From contig CAJUPO010000010.1 of the NCBI GenBank assembly GCA_910588145.1, positions 1-64,000 on the forward strand: 64,000 bases of DNA. Direction: 5' to 3'. Made by a program: the position numbers and the translations under genes. The notes below the pieces were generated by a model, which saw nothing but the letters and a program-made list of their open reading frames with translations, did not search any database and had not been told where the DNA came from. The DNA comes from an uncultured Oscillospiraceae bacterium. Lineage in GTDB: Bacteria; Bacillota; Clostridia; Oscillospirales; Ruminococcaceae. Of this stretch, positions 8,772-16,964 are shown in pieces. How positions within the stretch are numbered: position 1 is the first letter of the stretch; each line of letters begins with the position of its first letter.

Positions 8772-9017
8772 AAAAAAGCCCCTTTGGAAAAAATCCAAAG
8801 GGGCAGTATTAACCGCTGTTCCACCCTTATTCACATGGCAAGCCATGCCTCATAAGCTGTTTTGTAACGGAAACAAGCCGTCGGGTATTAGCCGAACTCA
8901 AAAGGCGGTGTATCCGCAGTTCCTCTGCAATTCTGCTTTCAGCCGGCGGCAGAATCTCTCTGAGCAGATAATGAAAAGGGATCTTCCTTTTTCAGCGTTT
9001 TAAATGTTGATATATTG
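8772..9017 (-). promoter_or_regulatory. T-box riboswitch leader (specifier reads TGC, cysteine-like)
   Basis: A minus-strand tRNA-sensing leader. The T-box motif GGGTGGAACAGCGG lies in 8811-8827, followed by the intrinsic terminator at 8778-8804. Stem I contains CAGAGAG, an apical hairpin (ATTCTGC/GCAGAAT) and then GGAACTGCGG, in which TGC (8916-8918) lies at the same place as the TGC in the second T-box of this window. The TGGA in the T-box fits a tRNA with U73, as for tRNA-Cys. An overlapping reading is ACT (Thr), which would fit the distal thrS. Transcription starts near 9017. Presence of a T-box is secure; specificity is not. Confidence 0.88.
8778..8804 (-). terminator. T-box intrinsic terminator
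   Basis: A perfect 11-bp stem (GCCCCTTTGGA paired with TCCAAAGGGGC) with a 5-nt loop, followed on the minus strand by six T residues. Its 5' arm overlaps the T-box antiterminator side, as expected. Confidence 0.92.
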
Positions 9018-9023
9018 TTGTTT

Positions 9024-9052
9024 ATGTTACCACACTTCTCTGATTTTGTCAA
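9024..9052 (-). promoter_or_regulatory. Predicted SigA promoter of the T-box/hydrolase/thrS unit
   Basis: On the minus strand a consensus TTGACA and TAACAT are spaced by 17 nt. The predicted start near 9017 matches the 5' end of the T-box leader. Confidence 0.75.
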
Positions 9053-9102
9053 GAGCACCGCCGTGTTTTTTTACCGGCGACAGTTTTCGCATAAATTCTG
9101 TC

Positions 9103-9131
9103 TTGACAAGAGGGACAAAAAAGTATAAAAT
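9103..9131 (+). promoter_or_regulatory. Predicted SigA promoter upstream of rny
   Basis: TTGACA and TAAAAT are spaced by 17 nt. It is divergent from the T-box promoter. It leaves a leader of nearly 300 nt before rny. Confidence 0.7.
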
Positions 9132-9138
9132 AAATATA

Positions 9139-9428
9139 TTGTATGAATTTTCACAAAATTATTACTGCGGCAATTTATGCGGCTGTAATTGAATCATAGT
9201 TTTAGAATCGGAAATGCCTTTGACATAAGTTATGATGACTCAATTCGATACTATACAAAAAAGGCGGTGTCTTTGGGGCGCATATACGACAAAACCACAG
9301 TTTATATGCTGCATAAAAACAGCGTGCGGAAAATAAAAATATGAATAAAAATTATAGCGGCATTACCGTGACCGGAGTAATTCAAGTTATTTTTACAATG
9401 ATATAACTGATTTTCAAAAGGAGGTAAT
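9139..9428 (+). other. Long rny leader with two tiny overlapping ORFs
   Basis: About 290 nt separate the predicted transcription start from rny. Inside are two very short reading frames: 9267-9344 (GTG start after GGCG, 25 residues, basic) and 9341-9406 (21 residues, MNKNYSGITVTGV then a hydrophobic end). They overlap in ATGA. The second resembles the start of the small single-helix membrane proteins common in Firmicutes but stops within the helix, so it may be a remnant. No riboswitch is recognised. Whether either is translated is open. Confidence 0.35.
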
Positions 9429-11006
9429 GTGCGGGCAATGAATACTGTTACTATTGCGGTCATATGCTGCGTTGCGGCATTGATAGTCGGAGCGGCGGTG
9501 TCAGGCTTCATTTGCTTCAGACAGGGGATTGCTTACAGGCAGAAGCAGGCTGAATCCATTATGGGTTCTGCGGAAAAGGAAGCTGAACGCCTTATGGCAG
9601 ACGCAGAAAAGGACGCTGAGGCAAAAAAGAAAAATGCTCTTGTTGAAGCAAAGGACGAAATTTACAAGCTTCGCTCTGACGCTGAAAAGGAAATAAAGGA
9701 CAGACGGAATGAAATCACCCGTCAGGAAAGAAGAATTCAGCAGAAGGAAGAAACTCTTGACAAAAAGAATGATAATCTTGAACGCAAGGAAGAGGTGCTT
9801 CAGAACAAGATCAAGAATGCTGATGAAAAGCTCAGGGAAGTTGAAACTATTAAGAAAAGCCAAATGGATATTCTTGAAAGAATATCAGAGTTTACAAAGG
9901 ATCAGGCTAAGGAATACATAATAAATCTGCTTGACAGCGACCTTGTGCATGAAAAGGCTGTTAAAATCGCTTCATATGATCAGCAGATAAAGGATGAATG
10001 CGACGAAAAGGCAAGAAGCTATATCTCTCTTGCTATTGCTAAATGCGCGGCTGAGCAGGTGTCTGAAGCTACTGTTTCAGTTGTTGCTCTTCCTAACGAT
10101 GAGATGAAGGGAAGAATTATAGGCCGAGAGGGTCGTAATATCAGAACCTTTGAAACTCTTACCGGAGTAGACCTTATAATCGATGATACGCCGGAAGCTA
10201 TTACGCTCTCATGCTTTGACCATGTGAGAAGAGAAGTTGCAAGAATTGCCCTTGAAAAACTGATTGCAGACGGCAGGATCCATCCGACCCGTATTGAAGA
10301 AATGGTGGACAAGGCAAGACGTGAGGTTGAGTACAGAATCAAGCAGGAGGGCGAAAGAGCAGTGCTTGAAACTAATGTACACGGCATAAATCATGAACTT
10401 GTTAAGCTTATCGGACGTCTGAGATTCCGTACAAGCTACCGTCAGAACGTACTTAATCATTCCATTGAGGTTGCGCAGCTTTCAGGTATGCTTGCTTCTG
10501 AGCTGGGTGTTGACGCTAATCTTGCAAGGCGTGCCGGACTGCTTCACGATATCGGCAAGGCTCTGACAGCTGAAATTGAAGGCTCTCATGTTCAGATCGG
10601 TGTCGACGTATGCCGCAAGTATAAAGAGAGCAATGAAGTTATCCATGCTATTGAAGCTCATCACAACGATGTTGAGCCGAAAACAGTTATCGCTTGCATC
10701 GTTCAGGCGGCGGATGCGATTTCTGCGGCAAGACCGGGCGCAAGAAGCGAAAATTATGAAAATTACATAAAGCGTCTTCAGAAGCTTGAGGAAATTTGCA
10801 CATCTTACGAAGGCGTTGAAAAATGTTACGCTGTTCAGGCAGGACGTGAAGTCAGAGTTATGGTTTGTCCTGAGGTTGTCAATGACGAAAAAATGGTCAT
10901 TGTTGCAAGAGATATTGCAAAACAGATTGAAAATGAAATGGATTATCCGGGTCAGATCAAGGTTAATATGATTCGTGAAAGCCGTGCTGTTGACTACGCA
11001 AAATAA
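9429..11006 (+). CDS. rny: Ribonuclease Y (membrane-anchored endoribonuclease)
   Basis: The endoribonuclease that starts decay of most mRNA in Firmicutes and is tethered to the membrane. Residues 5-27 form one membrane helix. About 35-160 is a long charged coiled coil rich in Glu, Lys and Arg. A KH RNA-binding domain follows (GRIIGREGRNIRTFE, about 225-290). The HD domain contains NHSIEVAQLSG and GLLHDIGKA, the metal-binding His-Asp pair. At 525 residues it has family length. The start is uncertain: GTG at 9429 is only 4 nt after AAAGGAGG, and ATG at 9438 is 13 nt after. A terminator follows. Confidence 0.96.
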   Translation: MRAMNTVTIAVICCVAALIVGAAVSGFICFRQGIAYRQKQAESIMGSAEKEAERLMADAEKDAEAKKKNALVEAKDEIYKLRSDAEKEIKDRRNEITRQERRIQQKEETLDKKNDNLERKEEVLQNKIKNADEKLREVETIKKSQMDILERISEFTKDQAKEYIINLLDSDLVHEKAVKIASYDQQIKDECDEKARSYISLAIAKCAAEQVSEATVSVVALPNDEMKGRIIGREGRNIRTFETLTGVDLIIDDTPEAITLSCFDHVRREVARIALEKLIADGRIHPTRIEEMVDKARREVEYRIKQEGERAVLETNVHGINHELVKLIGRLRFRTSYRQNVLNHSIEVAQLSGMLASELGVDANLARRAGLLHDIGKALTAEIEGSHVQIGVDVCRKYKESNEVIHAIEAHHNDVEPKTVIACIVQAADAISAARPGARSENYENYIKRLQKLEEICTSYEGVEKCYAVQAGREVRVMVCPEVVNDEKMVIVARDIAKQIENEMDYPGQIKVNMIRESRAVDYAK

Positions 11007-11013
11007 GAAATCG

Positions 11014-11046
11014 ATCCTGTGCCTTTTTGGGGCGCAGGATTTTTTA
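11014..11046 (+). terminator. Terminator after rny
   Basis: A 10-bp stem (ATCCTGTGCC paired with GGCGCAGGAT, one T-G pair) with a short T-rich loop, followed by six T residues. It ends just before the ribosome binding site of the next gene. Confidence 0.85.
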
Positions 11047-11059
11047 ATGGAGGCAAATT

Positions 11060-12196
11060 ATGGCGGGTGTAATGGTCCATCTTGCAGTTGCAGATGTATT
11101 AACTGAATTTATTGAAATAAAAAACAAGGAAATGTTTTATACGGGAAACATCTCTCCCGACTGTATTCATTCAAGGGTAAACTATTGCCGTGATATGAAA
11201 AAGCATACGCATCTCAAGGACGAAATGTTTGACTGGGAGCTTACGGATAAAAATAATCTTAAGGCTTATCACAAAAAGCTGTCCGAATTTGCAAATAAGT
11301 TTTGCAGCAGGGATAATGAGGATTTTGAACTTTTCCTTGGTTATTACACTCATCTGATAACAGATGAGATGTTTGTAAGGACTGTCAGGCAGGAATTTGC
11401 CCGTGAATCGGAAAAACGGGGAATTTATCAGACGGATAAGGAATTTTTTAATGATATAATGAGTGATATAAACGGAACTGACAGCATTTTCGCTGAAAAA
11501 TATCCCTATAATATTGATATTCCGTCTTTTCTTGAATCAAAGGGCTTTGACGCTTTTTATGTTACGGCTGAGGAAACTGAGCTTTCAAAAAAATGGATAC
11601 TTGAAAATTTTTACAAGAAAAAAAGCTTTGAGGGTTCACAATTCATTACCTATGAGCGTATGCTTGACTTTATCAGCGAGGCGGTTTCGGAAATTCTGAA
11701 AAGAACCGACGCTTTTTTCGGCTGCCTGCCCCGTGACGATTTCTATATGCGTGAAGCGCTGATTCAGGCAAGACGTGCAGCAGATATTTTCGAAGTGCCC
11801 GTTGGCGCTGTCATAGTTAAAAAAAGTACCGGTGAGATTGTCGGGAAAGGATTCAACAAGCGTGAAACGGATAGGAATCCTATTGCTCATGCAGAAATTG
11901 AAGCGATCCGGGAAGCGTCTGAGAAGCTCGGCGGCTGGAGGCTTATTGACTGTGAAATGTATGTGACCCTGGAACCGTGTCCTATGTGCTGCGGCGCTGT
12001 AATAAATTCAAGGCTTGAAAGAATAGTATACGGAACCTGCGATAAAAAGTCGGGATCAGCTGAATCGGTAACAGAAATATTTTCTCTTCCCTATAATCAT
12101 AAGCCTGAATTGTTCAGCGGAGTGCAGAAGGAAAAGTGCTCTGAAATCTTATCTCATTTCTTCAGAAAGCTGAGAATTAAAAAGCAGAATTTATAA
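11060..12196 (+). CDS. Fusion: zinc-dependent phospholipase-C-like domain plus tRNA adenosine deaminase (TadA)
   Basis: A single 378-residue reading frame with two unrelated domains. Residues 1-215 resemble zinc-dependent phospholipase C-like proteins: FYTGNISPDCIH, a following HTHL, and GYYTHLITDEMF (His98, Asp102). Residues 226-378 are a nearly complete TadA deaminase, which converts A34 to inosine in tRNA-Arg(ACG). They carry the zinc and catalytic site HAE (His277, Glu279) and PCPMC (Cys307, Cys310). TadA normally stands alone at about 150 residues. No internal ribosome binding site is visible before the Met within FYMREAL (residue 230), so the fusion appears real. GGAGG precedes the ATG. 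Activity of the N-terminal half is unproven. Confidence 0.87.
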   Translation: MAGVMVHLAVADVLTEFIEIKNKEMFYTGNISPDCIHSRVNYCRDMKKHTHLKDEMFDWELTDKNNLKAYHKKLSEFANKFCSRDNEDFELFLGYYTHLITDEMFVRTVRQEFARESEKRGIYQTDKEFFNDIMSDINGTDSIFAEKYPYNIDIPSFLESKGFDAFYVTAEETELSKKWILENFYKKKSFEGSQFITYERMLDFISEAVSEILKRTDAFFGCLPRDDFYMREALIQARRAADIFEVPVGAVIVKKSTGEIVGKGFNKRETDRNPIAHAEIEAIREASEKLGGWRLIDCEMYVTLEPCPMCCGAVINSRLERIVYGTCDKKSGSAESVTEIFSLPYNHKPELFSGVQKEKCSEILSHFFRKLRIKKQNL

Positions 12197-12323
12197 TCCT
12201 TAAATGAAAAAATATAAATAAATAATATAATCGGTGAATATAATTTATGAGGAAATATAATTTATTTTTTATATTTTTTTAGCAGTTTTTCACACATTAA
12301 CCACATTGGAAAAGGAAAATATA

Positions 12324-12352
12324 TTGCAATTTTCCACGTCCTGTGCTATAAT
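12324..12352 (+). promoter_or_regulatory. Predicted SigA promoter for glmS
   Basis: TTGCAA and a consensus TATAAT are spaced by 17 nt. It gives a leader of about 55 nt. No glmS ribozyme is present in this space. Confidence 0.75.
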
Positions 12353-12374
12353 GTAGTTGGTTCTAATCAATTTG

Positions 12375-12413
12375 AAAGGAGTAGACCTGCCTTGCTGCGG
12401 GTCGTATGTATAT
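12375..12413 (+). promoter_or_regulatory. glmS ribosome binding site separated from the start by a hairpin
   Basis: AAAGGAG at 12375-12381 is 32 nt from the glmS ATG. Between them is a 7-bp stem (GACCTGC, 12384-12390, with GCGGGTC, 12397-12403; loop CTTGCT). Folded, it would bring the binding site to about 12 nt from the ATG. No other good site lies close to the start. Confidence 0.6.
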
Positions 12414-14234
12414 ATGTGCGGAATTGTTGGATATGTTGGCAGAAGAGACTGTACAGACGTTCTTATAGATGCACTTTCAAAGCTGGAGTACAGAGGGTAT
12501 GACTCTGCCGGTATCGCCGTGTTTGAAAACGGCAGTATAAAAGTTGCTAAGTCAAAGGGACGTCTTGCGGACCTGGAAAAGAAAATGGATGAGGAAGAAC
12601 GTCCCTTGGGAAATGCCGGAATAGGTCATACAAGATGGGCAACCCACGGAGAACCTTCCGATGTAAATTCACATCCGCACAGCGGTGAAAGAGTAACCAT
12701 TGTACATAACGGAATCATAGAAAATTACAAGATTCTAAAGGAGTTTCTTGTTTCTCAGGGAAGACAGTTTAGAAGTGAAACGGATACTGAGGTTGTGGCT
12801 CAGCTTTTGGATTATTACTATGACGGGAATCCACTTGACACTATAATAAAGGTTATGCATGAACTGGAGGGCTCTTTTGCTCTTGGAATAGTTTTTGCAG
12901 ATTTTTGTGATACTGTTTATGCGGTGAGATGTGAAAGTCCTCTTATTGTGGGTGTAGGAAGTGATGAAAGCTTTATAGCGTCCGATGTTCCGGCAATACT
13001 GAAATATACTAAGGATTACTATCTGCTTGAGCATAACGAAATCGCTGTTTTGAATAATGACGGGGTTAAGATTTTCAATCTTCATAAAAAGGAAATTGAA
13101 AAGGAGCTTAAAACTGCTGACTGGGATATGGACGCCGCAGAAAAAGGCGGATATGAGCATTTTATGCTTAAAGAGATTTATGAACAGCCTACGGCAGTGA
13201 GAACTACCATTACTCCTCGTATTTCAGACGGCTTGCCGAATCTTGAGGAATGCGGAATTACTTATGATAAGCTGAGGAATTTTGAAAATATTTACGTTGT
13301 TGCCTGCGGTACTGCTATGCACGCAGGAATGGTTGGAAAATATATAATCGAAAAGCTTGCAAGGATTCCTGTAACCGTTGATATAGCTTCGGAATTCAGA
13401 TACAGAGATCCCCTTGTAACAGACAGGGATCTTGTTATAATTATTTCTCAGTCGGGAGAAACTGCCGACAGCCTTGCGGCTATGAGGCTTGCAAAAAATC
13501 TTGGCGCCCAGACTCTTGCTATAGTAAATGCTAAGGGCAGCTCCATAGCAAGAGAAGCTGATATGCTGATTTATACCCATGCGGGTCCGGAAATAGCAGT
13601 GGCTTCGACTAAGGCATATATGGTTCAGATCTCAGTAATGTATCTGCTTGCATTCGAGCTTGCCCTTGCCGCCGGAAAAATCAGCGAAGACGAGTGCAGA
13701 AGACTTACAGGACTTCTTCAGCAGACTCCTGAGTATATATCCGATTTGCTTGAAAAGAAAGAAGCGGCGCAGTATATCGCATCATCTCTCATTACTGCGG
13801 ACAGTCTGCTTTACATCGGCAGAGGACTCGACTATGCCCTTAGCATGGAAGGCTCGCTGAAACTAAAGGAAATATCGTATATTCATTCCGAATCCTATGC
13901 GGCAGGAGAACTCAAGCACGGAACCATTTCTTTGATTTCCGACGGTATGCCTGTTATCGCTGTTGCAACTCAGACCGCACTGCTTGAAAAAACCATCAGC
14001 AATATTAAGGAAGTAAAGGCAAGAGGCGCTAAGGTGGTTATGGTCTGCCGTGATTCGTATGAGTTTGAAAATGATATAGCCGATTATAAATTCGGACTGC
14101 CGGATATTGACGATATAATAATGCCGATGATAGCGGTTGTTCCATTACAGCTAATAGCTTACTATACGTCTGTTCTTAAGGGGAACGATGTTGATAAGCC
14201 GAGAAATCTTGCAAAATCAGTTACAGTGGAATAA
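12414..14234 (+). CDS. glmS: Glutamine--fructose-6-phosphate aminotransferase (isomerizing)
   Basis: Makes glucosamine-6-phosphate from fructose-6-phosphate and glutamine, the entry to UDP-GlcNAc and peptidoglycan. It has 606 residues. The start is fixed by biology: MCGIVGYVG places the nucleophile Cys directly after Met, and an in-frame extension would block this N-terminal-nucleophile glutaminase. The N-terminal glutaminase domain (1-240) contains GHTRWATHG and HNGIIENY. Two SIS sugar-isomerase domains follow (about 285-420 and 455-595), with SQSGETADS and AGELKHG. The usual C-terminal KSVTVE is present. Translation initiation looks unusual because of the hairpin upstream. The leucine-rich-repeat genes follow at 28 nt. 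Confidence 0.97.
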   Translation: MCGIVGYVGRRDCTDVLIDALSKLEYRGYDSAGIAVFENGSIKVAKSKGRLADLEKKMDEEERPLGNAGIGHTRWATHGEPSDVNSHPHSGERVTIVHNGIIENYKILKEFLVSQGRQFRSETDTEVVAQLLDYYYDGNPLDTIIKVMHELEGSFALGIVFADFCDTVYAVRCESPLIVGVGSDESFIASDVPAILKYTKDYYLLEHNEIAVLNNDGVKIFNLHKKEIEKELKTADWDMDAAEKGGYEHFMLKEIYEQPTAVRTTITPRISDGLPNLEECGITYDKLRNFENIYVVACGTAMHAGMVGKYIIEKLARIPVTVDIASEFRYRDPLVTDRDLVIIISQSGETADSLAAMRLAKNLGAQTLAIVNAKGSSIAREADMLIYTHAGPEIAVASTKAYMVQISVMYLLAFELALAAGKISEDECRRLTGLLQQTPEYISDLLEKKEAAQYIASSLITADSLLYIGRGLDYALSMEGSLKLKEISYIHSESYAAGELKHGTISLISDGMPVIAVATQTALLEKTISNIKEVKARGAKVVMVCRDSYEFENDIADYKFGLPDIDDIIMPMIAVVPLQLIAYYTSVLKGNDVDKPRNLAKSVTVE

Positions 14235-14262
14235 AAAATTATTCCTGAAATAAGGAGAAGTT

Positions 14263-15531
14263 ATGAAGCTTAAAAAAACAGCAGCGGCGCTTTTGTCGGC
14301 ATTAATAATCTCATTGACGCCGACTTGCGCTTTTGCCGAGGATAGTGAAAAGGATTTTGATACATCCGACGGATATACTGACGTAACCGATGACGAAGGT
14401 TATCTGACCGACAGTGAGGGAAACTATAAGTATTCTTTAAATGACGACGGGACTGCTACTATTGAAAAGTATCTGGGAAAAGAAACTTCAGTTGTTGTTC
14501 CTGAGGAGCTTGACGGAATTAAAGTTACCGGATTCGGTGATTATACCTACTATATGCGTGAGGACATAACAGACATCACGCTGTCAGAAAATATTGCTGA
14601 TTTCGGCTGGTTTCCGTTTTATGGCTGCCTTGCTCTGAAAGAATTTAAGGTAAATGAAAAGAATCCAATCTATACGGTTGACGAAAACGGTATTCTCTTT
14701 GACCAGGCAGGCGAATGCATTATGGCTTATCCTGCTGCCCTTGATAAGGAAGAGTATGTTATTCCTGACGGAATTATCTGCATAAACAGCAGCGCCTTTG
14801 CCTGCAATCCTTATCTGAAAAAAGTCACAATTCCTGAGGGAGTTATCGCTCAGTATATGGGAATCAGAGCCTTTGCGGAATGTACTGCTTTGGAAACGGT
14901 TGTTTTTCCTGAATCCCTTACTGCAATAAGCCAGTTTTGCTTTGCTGCCTGTACTTCACTTGAACAGGTGGAATTTACAAACAAACTTCAAAAGATCGAT
15001 CAGGCGGCGTTCTACAACTGCACTGCCCTTGATACGGTAGTGCTGCCAAGCTCACTTCAGGAAATCGGACAGGGTGCGTTTATTTCTACTGCCTTTGACC
15101 AGATAAAGATTCCGGCAGGGGTTTCAAGTATAGGCTACAGCGCTTTCGGATACTATACCGATGATAAGGATGAAATTGTCCAAATGGACGATTTTACAAT
15201 CTACGGCTATAACAATACATATGCTCAGTCATACTGCAATGAAAACGGAATTGACTTTGTTCCGCTTGATGATGACGGAGCAGCGGAAACTGAAAAAGCG
15301 AAAAATTCCTCCGATGAAAATAATTTAAACAGAAACCGTATCATTTGGGCAGTTTGCATCTTATTGGTAATTGTAATAATTATAGTTATCGTTATTCTCA
15401 ACAATAAGAGCAAAAAGCTTAAGGATGAAGATGAGGGCGATTACGAAGACTTTGAATTGGAAGCTGATGAAACTGCTGACAAGGAAGAAGAAGCAAGTGA
15501 TTCAAACGAAGAAAGTGACGGTGAAGTATGA
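14263..15531 (+). CDS. BspA-type leucine-rich-repeat surface protein with C-terminal membrane anchor
   Basis: A 422-residue protein with an N-terminal signal peptide (MKLKKTAAALLSALIISL, cleavage near AFA). Residues about 75-320 carry LRR_5 (BspA-like) repeats of about 23 residues, with signatures such as IPEGV, VFPESLTAI and LPSSLQEIGQGAF. A hydrophobic helix lies near 360-383 (RIIWAVCILLVIVIII), followed by a basic stop and a very acidic tail of about 35 residues. The repeats should be outside and the tail in the cytoplasm. Such proteins are often adhesins or surface receptors; the target is unknown. It overlaps the next, related gene by ATGA. Confidence 0.85.
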   Translation: MKLKKTAAALLSALIISLTPTCAFAEDSEKDFDTSDGYTDVTDDEGYLTDSEGNYKYSLNDDGTATIEKYLGKETSVVVPEELDGIKVTGFGDYTYYMREDITDITLSENIADFGWFPFYGCLALKEFKVNEKNPIYTVDENGILFDQAGECIMAYPAALDKEEYVIPDGIICINSSAFACNPYLKKVTIPEGVIAQYMGIRAFAECTALETVVFPESLTAISQFCFAACTSLEQVEFTNKLQKIDQAAFYNCTALDTVVLPSSLQEIGQGAFISTAFDQIKIPAGVSSIGYSAFGYYTDDKDEIVQMDDFTIYGYNNTYAQSYCNENGIDFVPLDDDGAAETEKAKNSSDENNLNRNRIIWAVCILLVIVIIIVIVILNNKSKKLKDEDEGDYEDFELEADETADKEEEASDSNEESDGEV

Positions 15532-16889
15532 TTGATCTGAAAAAATCTGCGTTTACTGTTACAGCGGCTTTATCATTGATTTTATGCGCTTCATTGCCGG
15601 CTTTTGCAGAAGAAGAAACAAAGGCAAAAACATTTACAGATGAAATTTTAACTTATGAGGTTACTAACGGGGGTGTACGGATAACCGAGTGTACAGATAC
15701 TGTTATTGAGCTGAAAATTCAGGAAAAGATCGACGGCTATAATATCGTAGGGATCGCAGACGGCGTGTTTGCAGAGCACTCCTCATTAAAATCTGTTTCA
15801 CTTCCGGATAGTATAACTGATATGGGAGACGCTGTTTTTACAGGCTGTTCAGCTCTTAAGTCAGTAAAGCTTCCGTCTGGAATTAAAACTATCCCAGCTC
15901 AGACTTTTGCAGGATGTTCTTCTCTTGAGGAGGTTATATTTCCGGAGGACGTAACTGAGATCGGAAGCTATGCTTTCAGCTACTGCGATGATCTTATTTG
16001 GCTTGAGATCCCTCAAACGGTTGAATCTATTGGATCTTATTCCTTTGCGTTCAGCAATATCGGTGAAAAGTTTGTGATTCCTGAGGGTGTTGTTTCCCTG
16101 GACGCATTCTCATTTTATTACTGCGACGGCGTAAAGAGTGTTACTATACCGGCTTCAATGGTTTCGGTTGGTTCAATGGCGTTTCTCGGATGCGGCAATC
16201 TGGAACAGTATATTGTGGAACCGGGAAACGAAACATATTCGGCAGAATACGGAGTTTTGTACAGCGCTGAAAAGGATATGCTCGTGAGTTATCCCAATGC
16301 CAAAACAGGCGATGAATTTAATGTGCCTGAAACTGTTCAGTATATAGCAGAGGGAGCGTTTTTCGGCAATGAAAATCTTAAAAAGATAACTATTCCTGAG
16401 TCAGTAGTTGCATTCGGTGAGGGCGTTTTTTCAAACTGCCGTTCATTGAAATCAGTTAATATACCGTCTAAGGTTGCGGAAATAACAGACAGTATGTTCT
16501 GTGACTGTTATTCCCTTTCGGAAATAACCATACCCGATTCAGTAACTTATATTTCTGATTATGCATTTCTTGAATGTACAAGCCTCAAAAGCCTTACTGT
16601 TTCGGATAATGTGACTCAGATAGGCGAAAAGGCAATTGGATTTTATGATGACAGCGATGGAAAATTCAAAAAGATAGATGGGTTTACACTCAAAGCTAAT
16701 TTTGATTCTGCCGCTAAAAGATACGCAAAGGATAACGGAATAGATATTGACTATCTTGACGGTAACAAGAATATCCCGTATATTATTATAATCAGCGCAG
16801 TAATCGGGGCTGTAATAATCGGAATAATAATTATTATAGTACATACTGTACGGAAAAAGAAAAAAGAACACGAATATTACAGTAATTAA
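15528..16889 (+). CDS. BspA-type leucine-rich-repeat membrane protein (paralogue of the gene upstream)
   Basis: A 453-residue paralogue of the preceding protein with the same plan. A signal peptide (cleavage near AFA, residues 24-26) leads to LRR_5 repeats from about 60 to 400, for example LPDSITDMGDAVF, IPETVQ-type turns and IPDSVTYISDYAF. A transmembrane helix near 415-440 (IIIISAVIGAVIIGIIIII) is followed by a short basic tail. Unlike its neighbour it lacks the acidic cytoplasmic tail. Its start codon overlaps the upstream stop by 4 nt, so the two are probably translated together. A strong terminator follows. Confidence 0.85.
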   Translation: MIDLKKSAFTVTAALSLILCASLPAFAEEETKAKTFTDEILTYEVTNGGVRITECTDTVIELKIQEKIDGYNIVGIADGVFAEHSSLKSVSLPDSITDMGDAVFTGCSALKSVKLPSGIKTIPAQTFAGCSSLEEVIFPEDVTEIGSYAFSYCDDLIWLEIPQTVESIGSYSFAFSNIGEKFVIPEGVVSLDAFSFYYCDGVKSVTIPASMVSVGSMAFLGCGNLEQYIVEPGNETYSAEYGVLYSAEKDMLVSYPNAKTGDEFNVPETVQYIAEGAFFGNENLKKITIPESVVAFGEGVFSNCRSLKSVNIPSKVAEITDSMFCDCYSLSEITIPDSVTYISDYAFLECTSLKSLTVSDNVTQIGEKAIGFYDDSDGKFKKIDGFTLKANFDSAAKRYAKDNGIDIDYLDGNKNIPYIIIISAVIGAVIIGIIIIIVHTVRKKKKEHEYYSN

Positions 16890-16897
16890 AAAAGCTT

Positions 16898-16924
16898 GGC
16901 GGACGTTTTAAACGTCCGCCTTTT
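16898..16924 (+). terminator. Terminator after the leucine-rich-repeat gene pair
   Basis: A stem of 10 bp or more (GGCGGACGTT paired with AACGTCCGCC) with a tight loop, followed by TTTT. Confidence 0.85.
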
Positions 16925-16934
16925 AATATAAAAA

Positions 16935-16956
16935 ATCTCCGGAGGAATCCGGAGAT
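16935..16956 (-). terminator. Terminator after the MATE transporter gene
   Basis: A 9-bp perfect stem (ATCTCCGGA paired with TCCGGAGAT) with a 4-nt loop, followed on the minus strand by T residues. It lies 8 nt beyond the MATE stop codon. Confidence 0.85.
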
Positions 16957-16964
16957 AATTTATT

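Noticed and set aside
8751..8846. N-terminal extension of the membrane hydrolase
   Set aside because: The extension translates the T-box terminator and antiterminator; AGGTG and the signal-like N-terminus support 8750.
12200..12413. glmS ribozyme
   Set aside because: The 5' region is A/T-rich with no ribozyme core; a SigA promoter lies only 55 nt from the start codon.
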